In this document: piece after piece, positions 1-7,513 of the stretch
How positions within the stretch are numbered: position 1 is the stretch's first letter
Layout of the letters: each line of letters begins with the position of its first letter
NCBI GenBank assembly: GCA_010365115.1
Contig: JAAFGX010000010.1
Span: forward strand, 1-64,000
Direction of reading: 5' to 3'
Origin: Paludibacter sp.
Lineage (GTDB): Bacteria; Bacteroidota; Bacteroidia; Bacteroidales; Paludibacteraceae
Length of the DNA: 64,000 nt
Program-made: the position numbers and the translations under genes
Notes under the pieces: model-generated
Seen by the model: the letters and a program-made list of their open reading frames with translations, nothing else
Databases searched by the model: none
What the model was told of the DNA's origin: nothing

Positions 1-175
1 TGCACAGATGACTCCTCTGGAGTCTAATTTGAACAAAATAAATCAAATCAGTGAATAAGGAAAAATTGATTACCCACCTTATTCGTTATAGAGTAAAAAA
101 AACTGTTTAATTGAAATTCTTCGTTTATATTATTTTAAAAGAATCAAACAAGTTTTAATAATCAAAAATACTTAA

Positions 176-304
176 TGGAATTATTACCGGTCACAGCTTA
201 AAGGAGTAAGATTTGAAGATAAAATATGTGTTTCGACTAAGTCAAAAGATGGTTGGGTAGGAGTAGAAAATTCAGATTTTCATAGTCATTTTGGATATAT
301 ATGA
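176..304 (+). pseudogene. Possible orphan C-terminal coding remnant
   Basis: After an in-frame stop at 173-175, a forward frame of about 42 codons ends at TGA 302-304. It reads as protein-like sequence (SKDGWVGVENSDFHSHFGYI at its end), with aromatic and charged residues rather than AT-rich noise. It has no start codon and no visible promoter. It may be the tail of a decayed gene. I do not recognise the family, and chance cannot be excluded at this length. Confidence 0.2.
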
Positions 305-431
305 AACACTTAAATATATTTATCTATTTAATAATCAGGCAGATCATACAGCAAAATAAATCATTGTAATTTTTTCATTTTTTAAACAAATACAAGAAAC
401 TTATTAAGAAAACATCAGCAATTTAGGGCAT

Positions 432-463
432 AAAAAAAGACCCAATTTCTTGTGTCTTTTTTT
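432..463 (-). terminator. Terminator-like hairpin downstream of RNase H
   Basis: An A-run followed by GAC, a short loop, and GTC followed by a T-run form a symmetric A/T-flanked hairpin about 20 nt past the RNase H stop codon. Read on the minus strand it ends in seven T residues, as expected for an intrinsic terminator. The GC part of the stem is short. Confidence 0.5.
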
Positions 464-482
464 AAATTTGAAATGATATTAA

Positions 483-1115
483 TTATTTTCTTCCAAAATC
501 AGCTGGGATTTCTCCCCAAACAGTAGTTTCCCATTTTAAAATCAAGGTTGAAACTTCATTGTTTTGCAGCCATGTTTCAGCTCGTTCCACCAGATCAAAA
601 AGCAAGGCGTTATTGGCATTTTTCTCTAACCTGGTGCGGGTCTTTTTTAATTTCACCCATGCTAAAGCTGTTTTGCTGTCGGTATAAAGTGGCAGGGAGC
701 TATTTTTTTGTTTTAAAAATGCCAGTCCGTGAACCAACGCCAAAAATTCACCAACATTATTGGTGCCCTGTTTAAAAGGTCCCTGATGGAATATTTCCTC
801 ACCTGTTTTGGTATATACACCTCTATATTCCATTACTCCCGGATTTCCACTACAAGCAGCATCTACCGAAATACTATCGATGATGGGCATGCCATATTTA
901 TTAATTTCATCGGTAGTAGGTTGCTTTGGTTTTGCATTTTTTCCAATATAATCCCAACAAGGAGAAACCATTGCTTCGCGTGCTTCAGCTTCGGTGGCAA
1001 AACCTTTGAAAAGTGCACCTTCAAACCCGTGTATCTGGCGTTTGCATTCTTCCCACGAGCGATAAATCCCAGGTTCTTTGCCTTCCCAAACTACAAAAAA
1101 TTTATTTTTGCTCAT
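483..1115 (-). CDS. rnhA: Viroplasmin-family ribonuclease H (RNase HI type)
   Basis: Cytoplasmic endonuclease that cleaves the RNA strand of RNA-DNA hybrids (primer and R-loop removal). Residues about 1-45 are the caulimovirus-VI/RNHL hybrid-binding domain (FFVVWEGKEPGIY, then FKGFATEAEA). A linker leads to the RNase H fold from about residue 80. The four metal-binding acids are visible: D85 (VDAACSGN), E123 (GEFLAL), D146 (YTDSK) and D206 (IPADFGRK). The 210-aa length fits the Bacteroidetes version with the N-terminal domain. The gene is single, followed by a terminator-like hairpin and divergent from tRNA-Arg. Confidence 0.93.
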   Translation of the reverse strand: MSKNKFFVVWEGKEPGIYRSWEECKRQIHGFEGALFKGFATEAEAREAMVSPCWDYIGKNAKPKQPTTDEINKYGMPIIDSISVDAACSGNPGVMEYRGVYTKTGEEIFHQGPFKQGTNNVGEFLALVHGLAFLKQKNSSLPLYTDSKTALAWVKLKKTRTRLEKNANNALLFDLVERAETWLQNNEVSTLILKWETTVWGEIPADFGRK

Positions 1116-1180
1116 TTCCCAATATTTTCAATTTATGGATTTAGTAGTAACATTTGGTTGTATATGTCCTTTAAAAAATG

Positions 1181-1188
1181 TAATTTTG
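1181..1188 (+). promoter_or_regulatory. Bacteroidetes -7 box for tRNA-Arg
   Basis: TAATTTTG matches the TAnnTTTG -7 consensus and lies 14 bp upstream of the tRNA-Arg 5' end, the right distance for a very short leader. Confidence 0.55.
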
Positions 1189-1201
1189 CAGCGCTTTAAA
1201 A

Positions 1202-1273
1202 GGCCGCGTAGTTCAACGGATAGAACAAATGTTTCCTAAACATTAGATCCGGGTTCGATTCCCGGCGAGGCTA
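1202..1273 (+). tRNA. tRNA-Arg (anticodon CCU)
   Basis: Cloverleaf by eye: D-arm GTTC/GAAC, anticodon stem AATGT/ACATT with loop TTCCTAA (anticodon CCT, reading AGG), T-arm CCGGG/CCCGG with TTCGATT loop. The acceptor stem GGCCGCG/CGAGGCT has a G-A mismatch at pair 5-68 and a G-T at pair 1-72. CCA is not encoded. All tertiary landmarks are present, so it is probably functional, but the imperfect acceptor stem is unusual. Confidence 0.9.
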
Positions 1274-1277
1274 CTTT

Positions 1278-1934
1278 TTAATTTAAAATTATCTTTCCGT
1301 CTTTCATTTCAATTACTCTATCTGAAAGTGACGCCAATTCTTTGTCGTGTGTTACAATTACAATCGTAAGTCCAAATTTATCCCGCAGGTCAAACAAAAG
1401 TTTGTGCAATTCGTCTCTGTTTTTTGAATCCAAACTACCCGAAGGCTCGTCAGCAAGAATTATCTTAGGATCATTTATCAATGCACGTGCTACTGCAATT
1501 CGCTGTTTTTCTCCACCTGAAAGCTCATTAGGTTTATGATCCATACGGTCGGCAAGTTGCAAATAATTCAGAATTTCAATGGCTTTTTCACTTGCCTTTT
1601 TTGAATCTTTTCGGGCAATTAAAGCAGGAATAATAACATTTTCGAGTGCAGTAAATTCTGGTAATAATTGATGAAACTGAAAAATAAAACCAATATTTTT
1701 ATTTCTAAATGCCGCCAAATCTTTTTCATTCAACGAGTTAAAATCAATTCCATTGAGCAATACTTCGCCAGCATTCGACTTATCGAGTGTACCAATAATT
1801 TGCAATAAAGTTGTTTTTCCGGCACCACTTGGCCCCACTATGGAAACAATTTCGCCTTTTTTTACATATAAATCCACGCCTTTCAGAACTTCAAGTTCAC
1901 CAAAGCTTTTGTGTATATTTTTTGCTTTAATCAT
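1278..1934 (-). CDS. ABC transporter ATP-binding protein, LolD-like
   Basis: ATPase subunit of a MacB/LolCDE-type ABC system, which in this subfamily drives lipoprotein release from the inner membrane or related export work. Walker [10 protein letters not shown] is at about residues 34-42, the signature [15 protein letters not shown] near 140, Walker [13 protein letters not shown] follows, and the switch His is in IVTHD. Length (218 aa) is typical of stand-alone LolD. No permease gene is adjacent, so the partner must be elsewhere and the LolD assignment is by motif style only. A TAnnTTTG box (2018-2025) lies upstream on the same strand. Confidence 0.85.
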   Translation of the reverse strand: MIKAKNIHKSFGELEVLKGVDLYVKKGEIVSIVGPSGAGKTTLLQIIGTLDKSNAGEVLLNGIDFNSLNEKDLAAFRNKNIGFIFQFHQLLPEFTALENVIIPALIARKDSKKASEKAIEILNYLQLADRMDHKPNELSGGEKQRIAVARALINDPKIILADEPSGSLDSKNRDELHKLLFDLRDKFGLTIVIVTHDKELASLSDRVIEMKDGKIILN

Positions 1935-2017
1935 AAATTTGCTACTTGTTTCAGGTCATAAGTAACGAGCTTTATATGGTTTCTCGTATTACAATCTTGA
2001 TTTTTTTGAATTTTCTA

Positions 2018-2025
2018 CAAAGTTA
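2018..2025 (-). promoter_or_regulatory. -7 box for the LolD-like gene
   Basis: The minus strand reads TAACTTTG, a TAnnTTTG match. It implies a leader of about 75 nt before the ATG at 1934. Confidence 0.45.
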
Positions 2026-2067
2026 TTCGTTTGTAGCAATAAACTCACATTTCCTGAAAAAAAAATG

Positions 2068-2075
2068 TACCTTTG
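2068..2075 (+). promoter_or_regulatory. -7 box for the YgjP-like gene; rules out the TTG start
   Basis: TACCTTTG matches TAnnTTTG. It overlaps the TTG (2073-2075) at which the ORF track begins, so transcription must start downstream and the ATG at 2115 is the likely start. Confidence 0.6.
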
Positions 2076-2114
2076 TATTGTATTCAAGTAAATTTAATCC
2101 ATTTATCGTTAATA

Positions 2115-2822
2115 ATGCTGACAGATGCCGAGTTAGGAGCTATTGAATTCGTCCATAGTGAAAGGGCGAAACATATTCGTGTTCGCATTTTGCATACTGG
2201 ATTAAGGGTTACTTTGCCAAAAAAATCCAGCCAGGATGAAGCCCTTAAATTTATTGAATCCATCCGCAGAAAATTAATACTTAAGCAAACTAAACTAGAA
2301 AAAGGATTGCAGAAGAATAATATTCTAATTGATGAAAATTCCAAATTGCAAACTCTTACTTTTTCAGTTGAAGCAAAACCAAGCGACCGTAAGAATATTT
2401 ATTTTGCATTAAAGAACAGCGTTTTAAATATTGAATTCCCTTTGGATACTGACTGCTCAGTTATTCAAACTCAACAGCATTTTTGGAATGGCATTAGTTA
2501 TTTTCTCAGAAAAGAAGCAAAACGACTCCTCCCCAATCGAACAGCACAATTGGCTAATAAATATGGATTCACAGTTGAAAGTGTCAAAATTCAATCCAGC
2601 AAAAGTCGTTGGGGAAGTTGCTCGCAAGCAGGAAGTATCAATTTATCGCTTTATTTAATGATATTGCCGGCACATTTAATTGATTATGTGATACTTCACG
2701 AACTTTGTCACACAAAGGAAATGAATCATGGTGTGAATTTCTGGCGCTGGATGGACAGGGTTACGGATAATAATAGCAAAGAATTACGTGCACAACTAAA
2801 AAAACATCATATGCCTAATTAG
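2115..2822 (+). CDS. YgjP-like zinc metallopeptidase domain protein (DUF45)
   Basis: Member of the SprT/YgjP-like M48-related group. The core motif is the zinc-binding HELCH in VILHELCHTKEMNHG, followed by NFW near the C-terminus. An SKSRWGSCS motif upstream of it is diagnostic of the family. The exact substrate is unknown; some members sit near restriction or DNA-repair genes, but no such link is visible here. About 235 aa from ATG 2115, which I prefer to the upstream TTG because that codon lies inside the promoter box. The gene appears monocistronic and is followed by microrepeats before dgt. Confidence 0.85.
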   Translation: MLTDAELGAIEFVHSERAKHIRVRILHTGLRVTLPKKSSQDEALKFIESIRRKLILKQTKLEKGLQKNNILIDENSKLQTLTFSVEAKPSDRKNIYFALKNSVLNIEFPLDTDCSVIQTQQHFWNGISYFLRKEAKRLLPNRTAQLANKYGFTVESVKIQSSKSRWGSCSQAGSINLSLYLMILPAHLIDYVILHELCHTKEMNHGVNFWRWMDRVTDNNSKELRAQLKKHHMPN

Positions 2823-2880
2823 TTGAAGGTTCGTAATGTTCATAAAGATAAAAGTCATCAGAACCTAACTTTACGAACAT

Positions 2881-2904
2881 TATAAACTTTATAAACTTTG
2901 AACA
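2881..2904. repeat. AAACTTTATA microrepeat upstream of dgt
   Basis: Short tandem copies of ATAAACTTT. The same unit or its complement recurs at about 29581, 35861, 38620 and 39995 in this window, always between genes. Confidence 0.6.
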
Positions 2905-2910
2905 TAAAAA

Positions 2911-4236
2911 ATGAATTGGAACCAACTTTTATCTACCAAACGCTTTGGACAAGAAGCTTATCACGCCGAGCGTGCTGACGACCGGAGCGAATTTCAGCGT
3001 GATTATGATCGACTGATTTTTTCAGCTCCATTTCGCAGGTTACAAAATAAAACGCAGGTTTTTCCACTTCCCGGAAGCGTTTTTGTTCACAACAGATTAA
3101 CTCACAGCCTGGAAGTGGCTTGCGTTGGTCGATCACTGGGCGTGAATGTAGCCAACCGTTTGAAAATAAAATCCGTATCAAATTTGCCTTTTTTAGATGA
3201 GATTGGTTCCATAGTCTCAGCAGCTTGTCTGGCTCACGATTTGGGAAATCCACCTTTTGGACATTCGGGCGAAAAAGCCATTGCTACGTATTTCTCCGAA
3301 AGTAACGGTCAACATCTCGAAAAAGAAATGTTTGCAGAAGAATGGAAAGACATTATCTGCTACGAAGGGAATGCGAATGCTTTTCGATTGTTGATTCATC
3401 AGTTCAACGGTCGCAGGCCCGGAGGATTTGTGCTGACATACAGCACATTGGCTTCTATTGTAAAATACCCATACGCATCCGTTTATTCTGATGATAAAAA
3501 ACAAAAGTTTGGTTTTTTTGATTCTGAAAAAAATGATTTCCATAAGATAGCAACCGAACTAGGCATTCCGCGTTCTCCAGAAAATCCTAATCGTTATGCC
3601 CGATATCCATTGGTTTATTTAGTGGAAGCAGCCGACGATATTTGTTACCAAATTATGGATATTGAAGATGCTCACAAACTGAAAATTCTTACTTCGGATG
3701 AAACAAAAGGCTTGTTTCTGAATTTTTTTGATGAAAACAGAAAAATTCGCAGACAACAAACAATGAACATGGTAAGTGATGTAAATGAGCAAATCGCTTA
3801 TCTCCGTTCCTCGGTAATCGGACAATTAATCGATGAATGTTCAACTGTTTTTGCTGAAAATGAAAAAGCGATTCTAGACGGAACATTTAATTATTCATTA
3901 ATAAAGCATTTACCTAAGCAATCGGCTGATGCTTATCAGTTTTGCTCGGAAACTGCTGTAGCAAAAATCTATCGTTCATCAGAAGTATTGGATGTGGAAC
4001 TGGCAGGTTATAAAATAATTCTTACCCTATTGGAACATTTGGTGGCTGCTGTTCTGAGTCCTGAAAAAGCCTACTCAAAACAATTATTAATGCGCATTCC
4101 GGAACAATACGAAACAAATAGTCCTTCGGCTTATGGCAAAATCATGTCGGTTCTCGATTATATTTCAGGAATGACGGATATTTACGCATTAGATTTATAT
4201 CGAAAAATCACAGGAATGAGTATTCCATCTTTGTGA
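2911..4236 (+). CDS. dgt: Deoxyguanosinetriphosphate triphosphohydrolase
   Basis: Hydrolyses dGTP (or other dNTPs) to the nucleoside and triphosphate, so it trims the dNTP pool. The HD-domain metal ligands are visible in RLTHSLEVA (first His, about residue 64) and AHDLGNPPFGHSGE (His-Asp pair, about residues 107-120). EAADDICYQIMDIEDA supplies the distal Asp. The start MNWNQLLSTKRFG is typical of Bacteroidetes Dgt, and 441 aa is the usual length. A second HD-type phosphohydrolase of the SAMHD1 type is at 52989-54218. Confidence 0.93.
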   Translation: MNWNQLLSTKRFGQEAYHAERADDRSEFQRDYDRLIFSAPFRRLQNKTQVFPLPGSVFVHNRLTHSLEVACVGRSLGVNVANRLKIKSVSNLPFLDEIGSIVSAACLAHDLGNPPFGHSGEKAIATYFSESNGQHLEKEMFAEEWKDIICYEGNANAFRLLIHQFNGRRPGGFVLTYSTLASIVKYPYASVYSDDKKQKFGFFDSEKNDFHKIATELGIPRSPENPNRYARYPLVYLVEAADDICYQIMDIEDAHKLKILTSDETKGLFLNFFDENRKIRRQQTMNMVSDVNEQIAYLRSSVIGQLIDECSTVFAENEKAILDGTFNYSLIKHLPKQSADAYQFCSETAVAKIYRSSEVLDVELAGYKIILTLLEHLVAAVLSPEKAYSKQLLMRIPEQYETNSPSAYGKIMSVLDYISGMTDIYALDLYRKITGMSIPSL

Positions 4237-4426
4237 TATCAAAATTCCACTTAAATTCTGAAACAAACCAACATTAATTTCTTTATAAATCCACTTCAAA
4301 ACTTAAAATTAAGCCACTTTTACGTTTCGTATTACAAAAACGTTTCAAAAACACTAAATACATGTTATAAAACATACATTTAGTGTAATTAATTCATTAT
4401 TTCTTGTAAATGTACAAAATACGCTT

Positions 4427-4434
4427 TATCTTTG
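4427..4434 (+). promoter_or_regulatory. -7 box of the candidate small RNA
   Basis: TATCTTTG, a full match to the Bacteroidetes housekeeping -7 element. There is no protein-coding frame downstream on this strand before the terminator at 4514. Confidence 0.65.
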
Positions 4435-4440
4435 CAGTGT

Positions 4441-4541
4441 GATTTTTTCATAGTATTAGATTTAAGGTTAACAAAGATTGGTAGTCAGGCGTGACTACCT
4501 TTCGCGTTTTTAAGAGGAGCTTTGATAGCTTCTTTTTTTTT
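4441..4541 (+). ncRNA. Candidate free-standing small RNA, about 100 nt
   Basis: The transcript predicted from the TATCTTTG box would start near 4441 and end in the T-run at 4541. It contains a perfect 8-bp stem GGTAGTCA/TGACTACC closed by a GGCG tetraloop (4480-4499), then a second hairpin plus T-run that looks like an intrinsic terminator (4514-4541). No ORF of meaningful size is present. I cannot assign it to a known family from memory: the layout is not that of tmRNA, RNase P or SRP RNA. It lies head-to-tail after dgt and convergent with dus. Confidence 0.5.
4514..4541 (+). terminator. Intrinsic terminator of the candidate small RNA
   Basis: GAGGAGCT, a TTGAT loop, AGCTTCTT (two G-T pairs) and then a long T-run. 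The polarity fits the plus strand; there is no T-run on the other side. Confidence 0.65.
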
Positions 4542-4568
4542 GCTCATAATAGAATATCAAAGCAACCT

Positions 4569-5504
4569 TCAACTATCCATAATCGCTTTAAAAATAACCG
4601 TCTGGTATTGGGCCAATGTTTTACTCTTCTTCACCTGTTTTAAAATCTTGTGTCCATCTTCAAAACCTTGTGCATGATACGTCCACAATTCTTCTAATCT
4701 TTTAAGCATATGCAAGTCACCTGAGTATTTTTGCTTGCAATGTTCAATTATGGAAAGGTGGAAGTTGAGTAACATCTTTTCTTTATCTTTCTTTGTCAAA
4801 TTCTGGTTTCTAATTTCTGCTAACAGAAAAGGATTTTGCAACATTCCTCGTCCAATCATTATTCTATCTACTTGAGGAACTAAAGTTCGAATACTTTCTA
4901 CGTCGGCCAAAGTCAAAATATCACCATTATAACATACCGGATGTGTTAATAATGGAGCATAATGTGCAAAAGCTTTCAAATCTACTTCACCTTTGTATTG
5001 CTGCTTTCCAACTCTTGGATGAAGAATAATTTCTTCGAGTGGAAAACTATTGAAAATTGAGATAAGCTGTTCAAATTCAGTTATTTTTTCAAGTCCCAAA
5101 CGACACTTTATTGAAATTTTCAACTGTGTTGTTGAAAATATATTTTCAAACAGATCCTTTACTATTTCAGGATACATCAACAACCCGGCACCCATTTTCT
5201 TACCTGTAACCATTGGAAAAGGACAACCCAAATTGATATTTACTTCCTGATAATTATGGCTCAGGCACAATTCTTCAAATCGCTTAAAAGAATCGGCATC
5301 ATTGCCCAAAAACTGCGGAACAGGTTTCTGAAAAGTATTATTTTGAGGTAAAATGTCATTGCACTGACTCGGACGATAAAAGTCTCCACTCTGCACACGA
5401 ATAAACGGGGAAAAAGTCTTGTTGAATTTCCCAATATGTTGTGCGAAAGATTCTCGGAAAATCCAATCAGATAATCCTTGAAGAGGTGCTAAATATATTT
5501 CCAT
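4569..5504 (-). CDS. tRNA-dihydrouridine synthase family protein
   Basis: FMN-dependent enzyme that reduces uridine to dihydrouridine in the tRNA D-loop. The N-terminal TIM barrel starts with YLAPLQGLSDWIFR. The catalytic Cys sits in NINLGCPFPMVTGKKMGAGLL. The phosphate- and FMN-binding segments are IKCRLGLE, NGDI and DRIMIGRGMLQNPFL. The C-terminal helical tRNA-binding domain follows. Length 311 aa. It could be DusA-, DusB- or DusC-like; I cannot choose. A -7 box lies just upstream (5561-5568). Confidence 0.9.
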   Translation of the reverse strand: MEIYLAPLQGLSDWIFRESFAQHIGKFNKTFSPFIRVQSGDFYRPSQCNDILPQNNTFQKPVPQFLGNDADSFKRFEELCLSHNYQEVNINLGCPFPMVTGKKMGAGLLMYPEIVKDLFENIFSTTQLKISIKCRLGLEKITEFEQLISIFNSFPLEEIILHPRVGKQQYKGEVDLKAFAHYAPLLTHPVCYNGDILTLADVESIRTLVPQVDRIMIGRGMLQNPFLLAEIRNQNLTKKDKEKMLLNFHLSIIEHCKQKYSGDLHMLKRLEELWTYHAQGFEDGHKILKQVKKSKTLAQYQTVIFKAIMDS

Positions 5505-5560
5505 TGTTAATATTTATAACTAAAGTGGTTGAAAATTGCATTTGAAAGTAAGAGTGAGAG

Positions 5561-5568
5561 CAAATGTA
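5561..5568 (-). promoter_or_regulatory. -7 box for the dus gene
   Basis: The minus strand reads TACATTTG, giving a leader of about 50 nt to the ATG at 5504. It lies between this gene and the stop of the upstream gene at 5579. Confidence 0.5.
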
Positions 5569-5578
5569 AATACTCAAT

Positions 5579-6334
5579 CTAAAACTGCAATCCGATTTTT
5601 ACGCCAAAAGTATTCATGTTAGTATTGCCATAATATCTAAATATGCCCAAATCATTCGATTCTATGAGATTTCCTGAAATAGAATTCACCCCGGCATAAA
5701 TTCCTAAGGTAAGATATGATTTGTAACTTATTTTATGAGAGATGCCTGCAGTTACTTTCACTAGAAAACCACCATCATAACTTTGAGTGAGAGCAAAAGC
5801 ATAACCAGCATCCATACCAAAAAAGGGAGATGTTCTTGCTTTATTTACTGTGCTTTGCAAACGGATAAAAACAGGTAAGAATGCCATAGATGATGAATTT
5901 GGAGAGACAATTGTATTGTTTATTCCAACACCCAGTCCTAAAAATAGATTTTTATTAAATAGATTTTTATTTCCAAAGATTAATGACAATTGAGCATTTG
6001 GTGAGGTGTTGAAACAATTTTTAGCAGTTGAAACTCCACCCAAAAATTCAAAAACTCCACTGAAATTTACTGTAGAAGGAATTGACTCCTTTGTATTGAT
6101 ATTCGATTTTACCGGAATTAGTTCCTTTTCAACAATTTTTATTTCAGATAATTGAAATTGATATCTGCCTCCATCTATCGTTTTAAGCATGATCAGTTCA
6201 TTATTTCTCACCAGTATTTCGCCTATGAAAACTTCGCCTGTATTCAGTGTAATTTTATCTTTTTGAATCAGCTCTTGTGAACTCATTACAAATGAGTTGA
6301 GTAATAGAATTACAAGAATGCCAAAATATTTCAT
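5579..6334 (-). CDS. Predicted outer-membrane barrel protein, function unknown
   Basis: Starts with a signal peptide (MKYFGILVILLLNSF). Residues about 25-70 form a small beta-rich segment (ITLNTGEVFIGEIL, then MLKTIDGGRYQFQLSEI), typical of secreted Bacteroidetes proteins that sense or scaffold. The remainder alternates short hydrophobic and polar strands with Gly turns (LGLGVGINN, FFGMDAGYAFALT) and ends in KIGLQF, with the terminal aromatic residue expected of a barrel. 251 aa. It sits 18 bp downstream of the aminotransferase on the same strand and may share its transcript. No specific family recognised. Confidence 0.6.
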   Translation of the reverse strand: MKYFGILVILLLNSFVMSSQELIQKDKITLNTGEVFIGEILVRNNELIMLKTIDGGRYQFQLSEIKIVEKELIPVKSNINTKESIPSTVNFSGVFEFLGGVSTAKNCFNTSPNAQLSLIFGNKNLFNKNLFLGLGVGINNTIVSPNSSSMAFLPVFIRLQSTVNKARTSPFFGMDAGYAFALTQSYDGGFLVKVTAGISHKISYKSYLTLGIYAGVNSISGNLIESNDLGIFRYYGNTNMNTFGVKIGLQF

Positions 6335-6352
6335 GGTTGAAAAAAATTGAAT

Positions 6353-7492
6353 TTAATCAAAAATTGTTGTTTGCAGAACCTCTCTGAATCTCACCAAAAA
6401 TATATCTGCATCATTCTTGGACATGCAAAGCGGTGGAAGAAGACGAATAGTGTTGGTTTCACTTGCACCTGTAAATACTTTCTTTTCAAATAATAATCTG
6501 CTTCGAATTTCCTTAACCGGTTGTTCAAATTCCATTCCTATCATCAAACCCAATCCTCTAACTTCTTTAATTTGAGGCATTTTTATCAATTCTTCCATCA
6601 AATACTTGCCAATTTTCTCGGCATTTTCCATCAAGTGTTCCACTTTAATAATATCGAGCACAGCTATGGCTGCTGTGCATGCCAAATGGCTTCCGCCAAA
6701 GGTTGTCCCCAGCAAACCATGCGAAGCTGCGAACATAGGGCTAATAAGCACCCCACCGATAGGAAATCCATTCCCCATGCCTTTGGCAACCGTGATAATA
6801 TCTGGACGGATTCCGGCATGTTGGTGAGCAAAAAACTTACCACTGCGTCCGTAACCCGATTGTACTTCGTCCAATATCAAAATAGTTCCAGTTGCTTTAC
6901 ATTCGTCACTTAAAGCTTGTAAAAATTCTACATCAGGGACACGGATTCCACCAACTCCCTGAATTCCTTCAATAATAACAGCACACACATCATTGTTTTG
7001 TAATGATTTACGTACTGCGTCGACATCTCCAAGAGCAAAAAAGTCTACTTCAAAACCTTCATTTATTGGCGCAACTATGCTGGAATTATTTGTTACACGA
7101 ACAGCAGCCGAAGTACGTCCGTGAAAGCTTTTATTAAAGGCAATAACCTTGCTCCTGCCGTTTTTAAAAGAGGCTAATTTGAGGGCATTTTCGTTTGCTT
7201 CTGCACCAGAGTTCACCAAAAACAATGAATAATCTTCGTATCCTGAAGCTTTTCCCAGCTTTTCGGCTAATTCAACCTGTAATTTATTTATTACAGAATT
7301 TGAATAAAAAACCAATGTTTCAAGTTGATGCGTAAGTTTTTGAACATAATAGGGATGTGAATGTCCAATTGAAATAACGGCATGTCCGCCATACAAATCG
7401 AGATATTCGATACCTTGTTTGTCGTAAGTTCGACACCCAATGCCTTTTGCAATTTCTATATCGAATAAAGGATAAACGTCAAATAAATTCAT
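6353..7492 (-). CDS. argD: Class III PLP aminotransferase, acetylornithine aminotransferase-like
   Basis: Fold-type I PLP enzyme that in this subfamily transfers the terminal amino group of acetylornithine (arginine synthesis) or a related omega-amino acid. Visible sites are the PLP-phosphate loop VNSGAEANENALKLA, ILDEVQSGYGRSGKFFAHQ with the cofactor Asp, the Schiff-base Lys in TVAKGMGNGFPIGG, and GTTFGGSHLAC. Length 379 aa. No other arg genes are adjacent, so ornithine or 4-aminobutyrate specificity cannot be excluded. It lies 21 bp downstream of the antiporter gene. Confidence 0.83.
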   Translation of the reverse strand: MNLFDVYPLFDIEIAKGIGCRTYDKQGIEYLDLYGGHAVISIGHSHPYYVQKLTHQLETLVFYSNSVINKLQVELAEKLGKASGYEDYSLFLVNSGAEANENALKLASFKNGRSKVIAFNKSFHGRTSAAVRVTNNSSIVAPINEGFEVDFFALGDVDAVRKSLQNNDVCAVIIEGIQGVGGIRVPDVEFLQALSDECKATGTILILDEVQSGYGRSGKFFAHQHAGIRPDIITVAKGMGNGFPIGGVLISPMFAASHGLLGTTFGGSHLACTAAIAVLDIIKVEHLMENAEKIGKYLMEELIKMPQIKEVRGLGLMIGMEFEQPVKEIRSRLLFEKKVFTGASETNTIRLLPPLCMSKNDADIFLVRFREVLQTTIFD

Positions 7493-7513
7493 AAAGCAAA
7501 TAAGTTAAAAGTA

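Larger units (their letters stand above)
1..482. other. Window-edge intergenic region
   Basis: No convincing complete gene. One forward frame runs from the window edge to a stop at 56-58 and could be the last residues of an upstream gene, but it is too short to judge. A short orphan frame (176-304) and a terminator-like hairpin (432-463) are listed separately. The rest is AT-rich with no recognised signal. Confidence 0.5.
4237..4568. other. dgt-dus intergenic region with small RNA unit
   Basis: 332 bp between convergent genes. The first 190 bp is AT-rich with no recognised signal. The remainder holds the promoter, hairpin and terminator of a candidate small RNA, listed separately. Confidence 0.6.

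Noticed and set aside
1-58. Frame open from the window edge to 58 as the end of a gene
   Set aside because: Only 18 codons are visible; not enough to support a call.
729-1199. 156-aa forward ORF opposite RNase H
   Set aside because: Shadow of the RNase H gene; composition (Ile/Phe/Ser-rich) and lack of start signals fit antisense reading.
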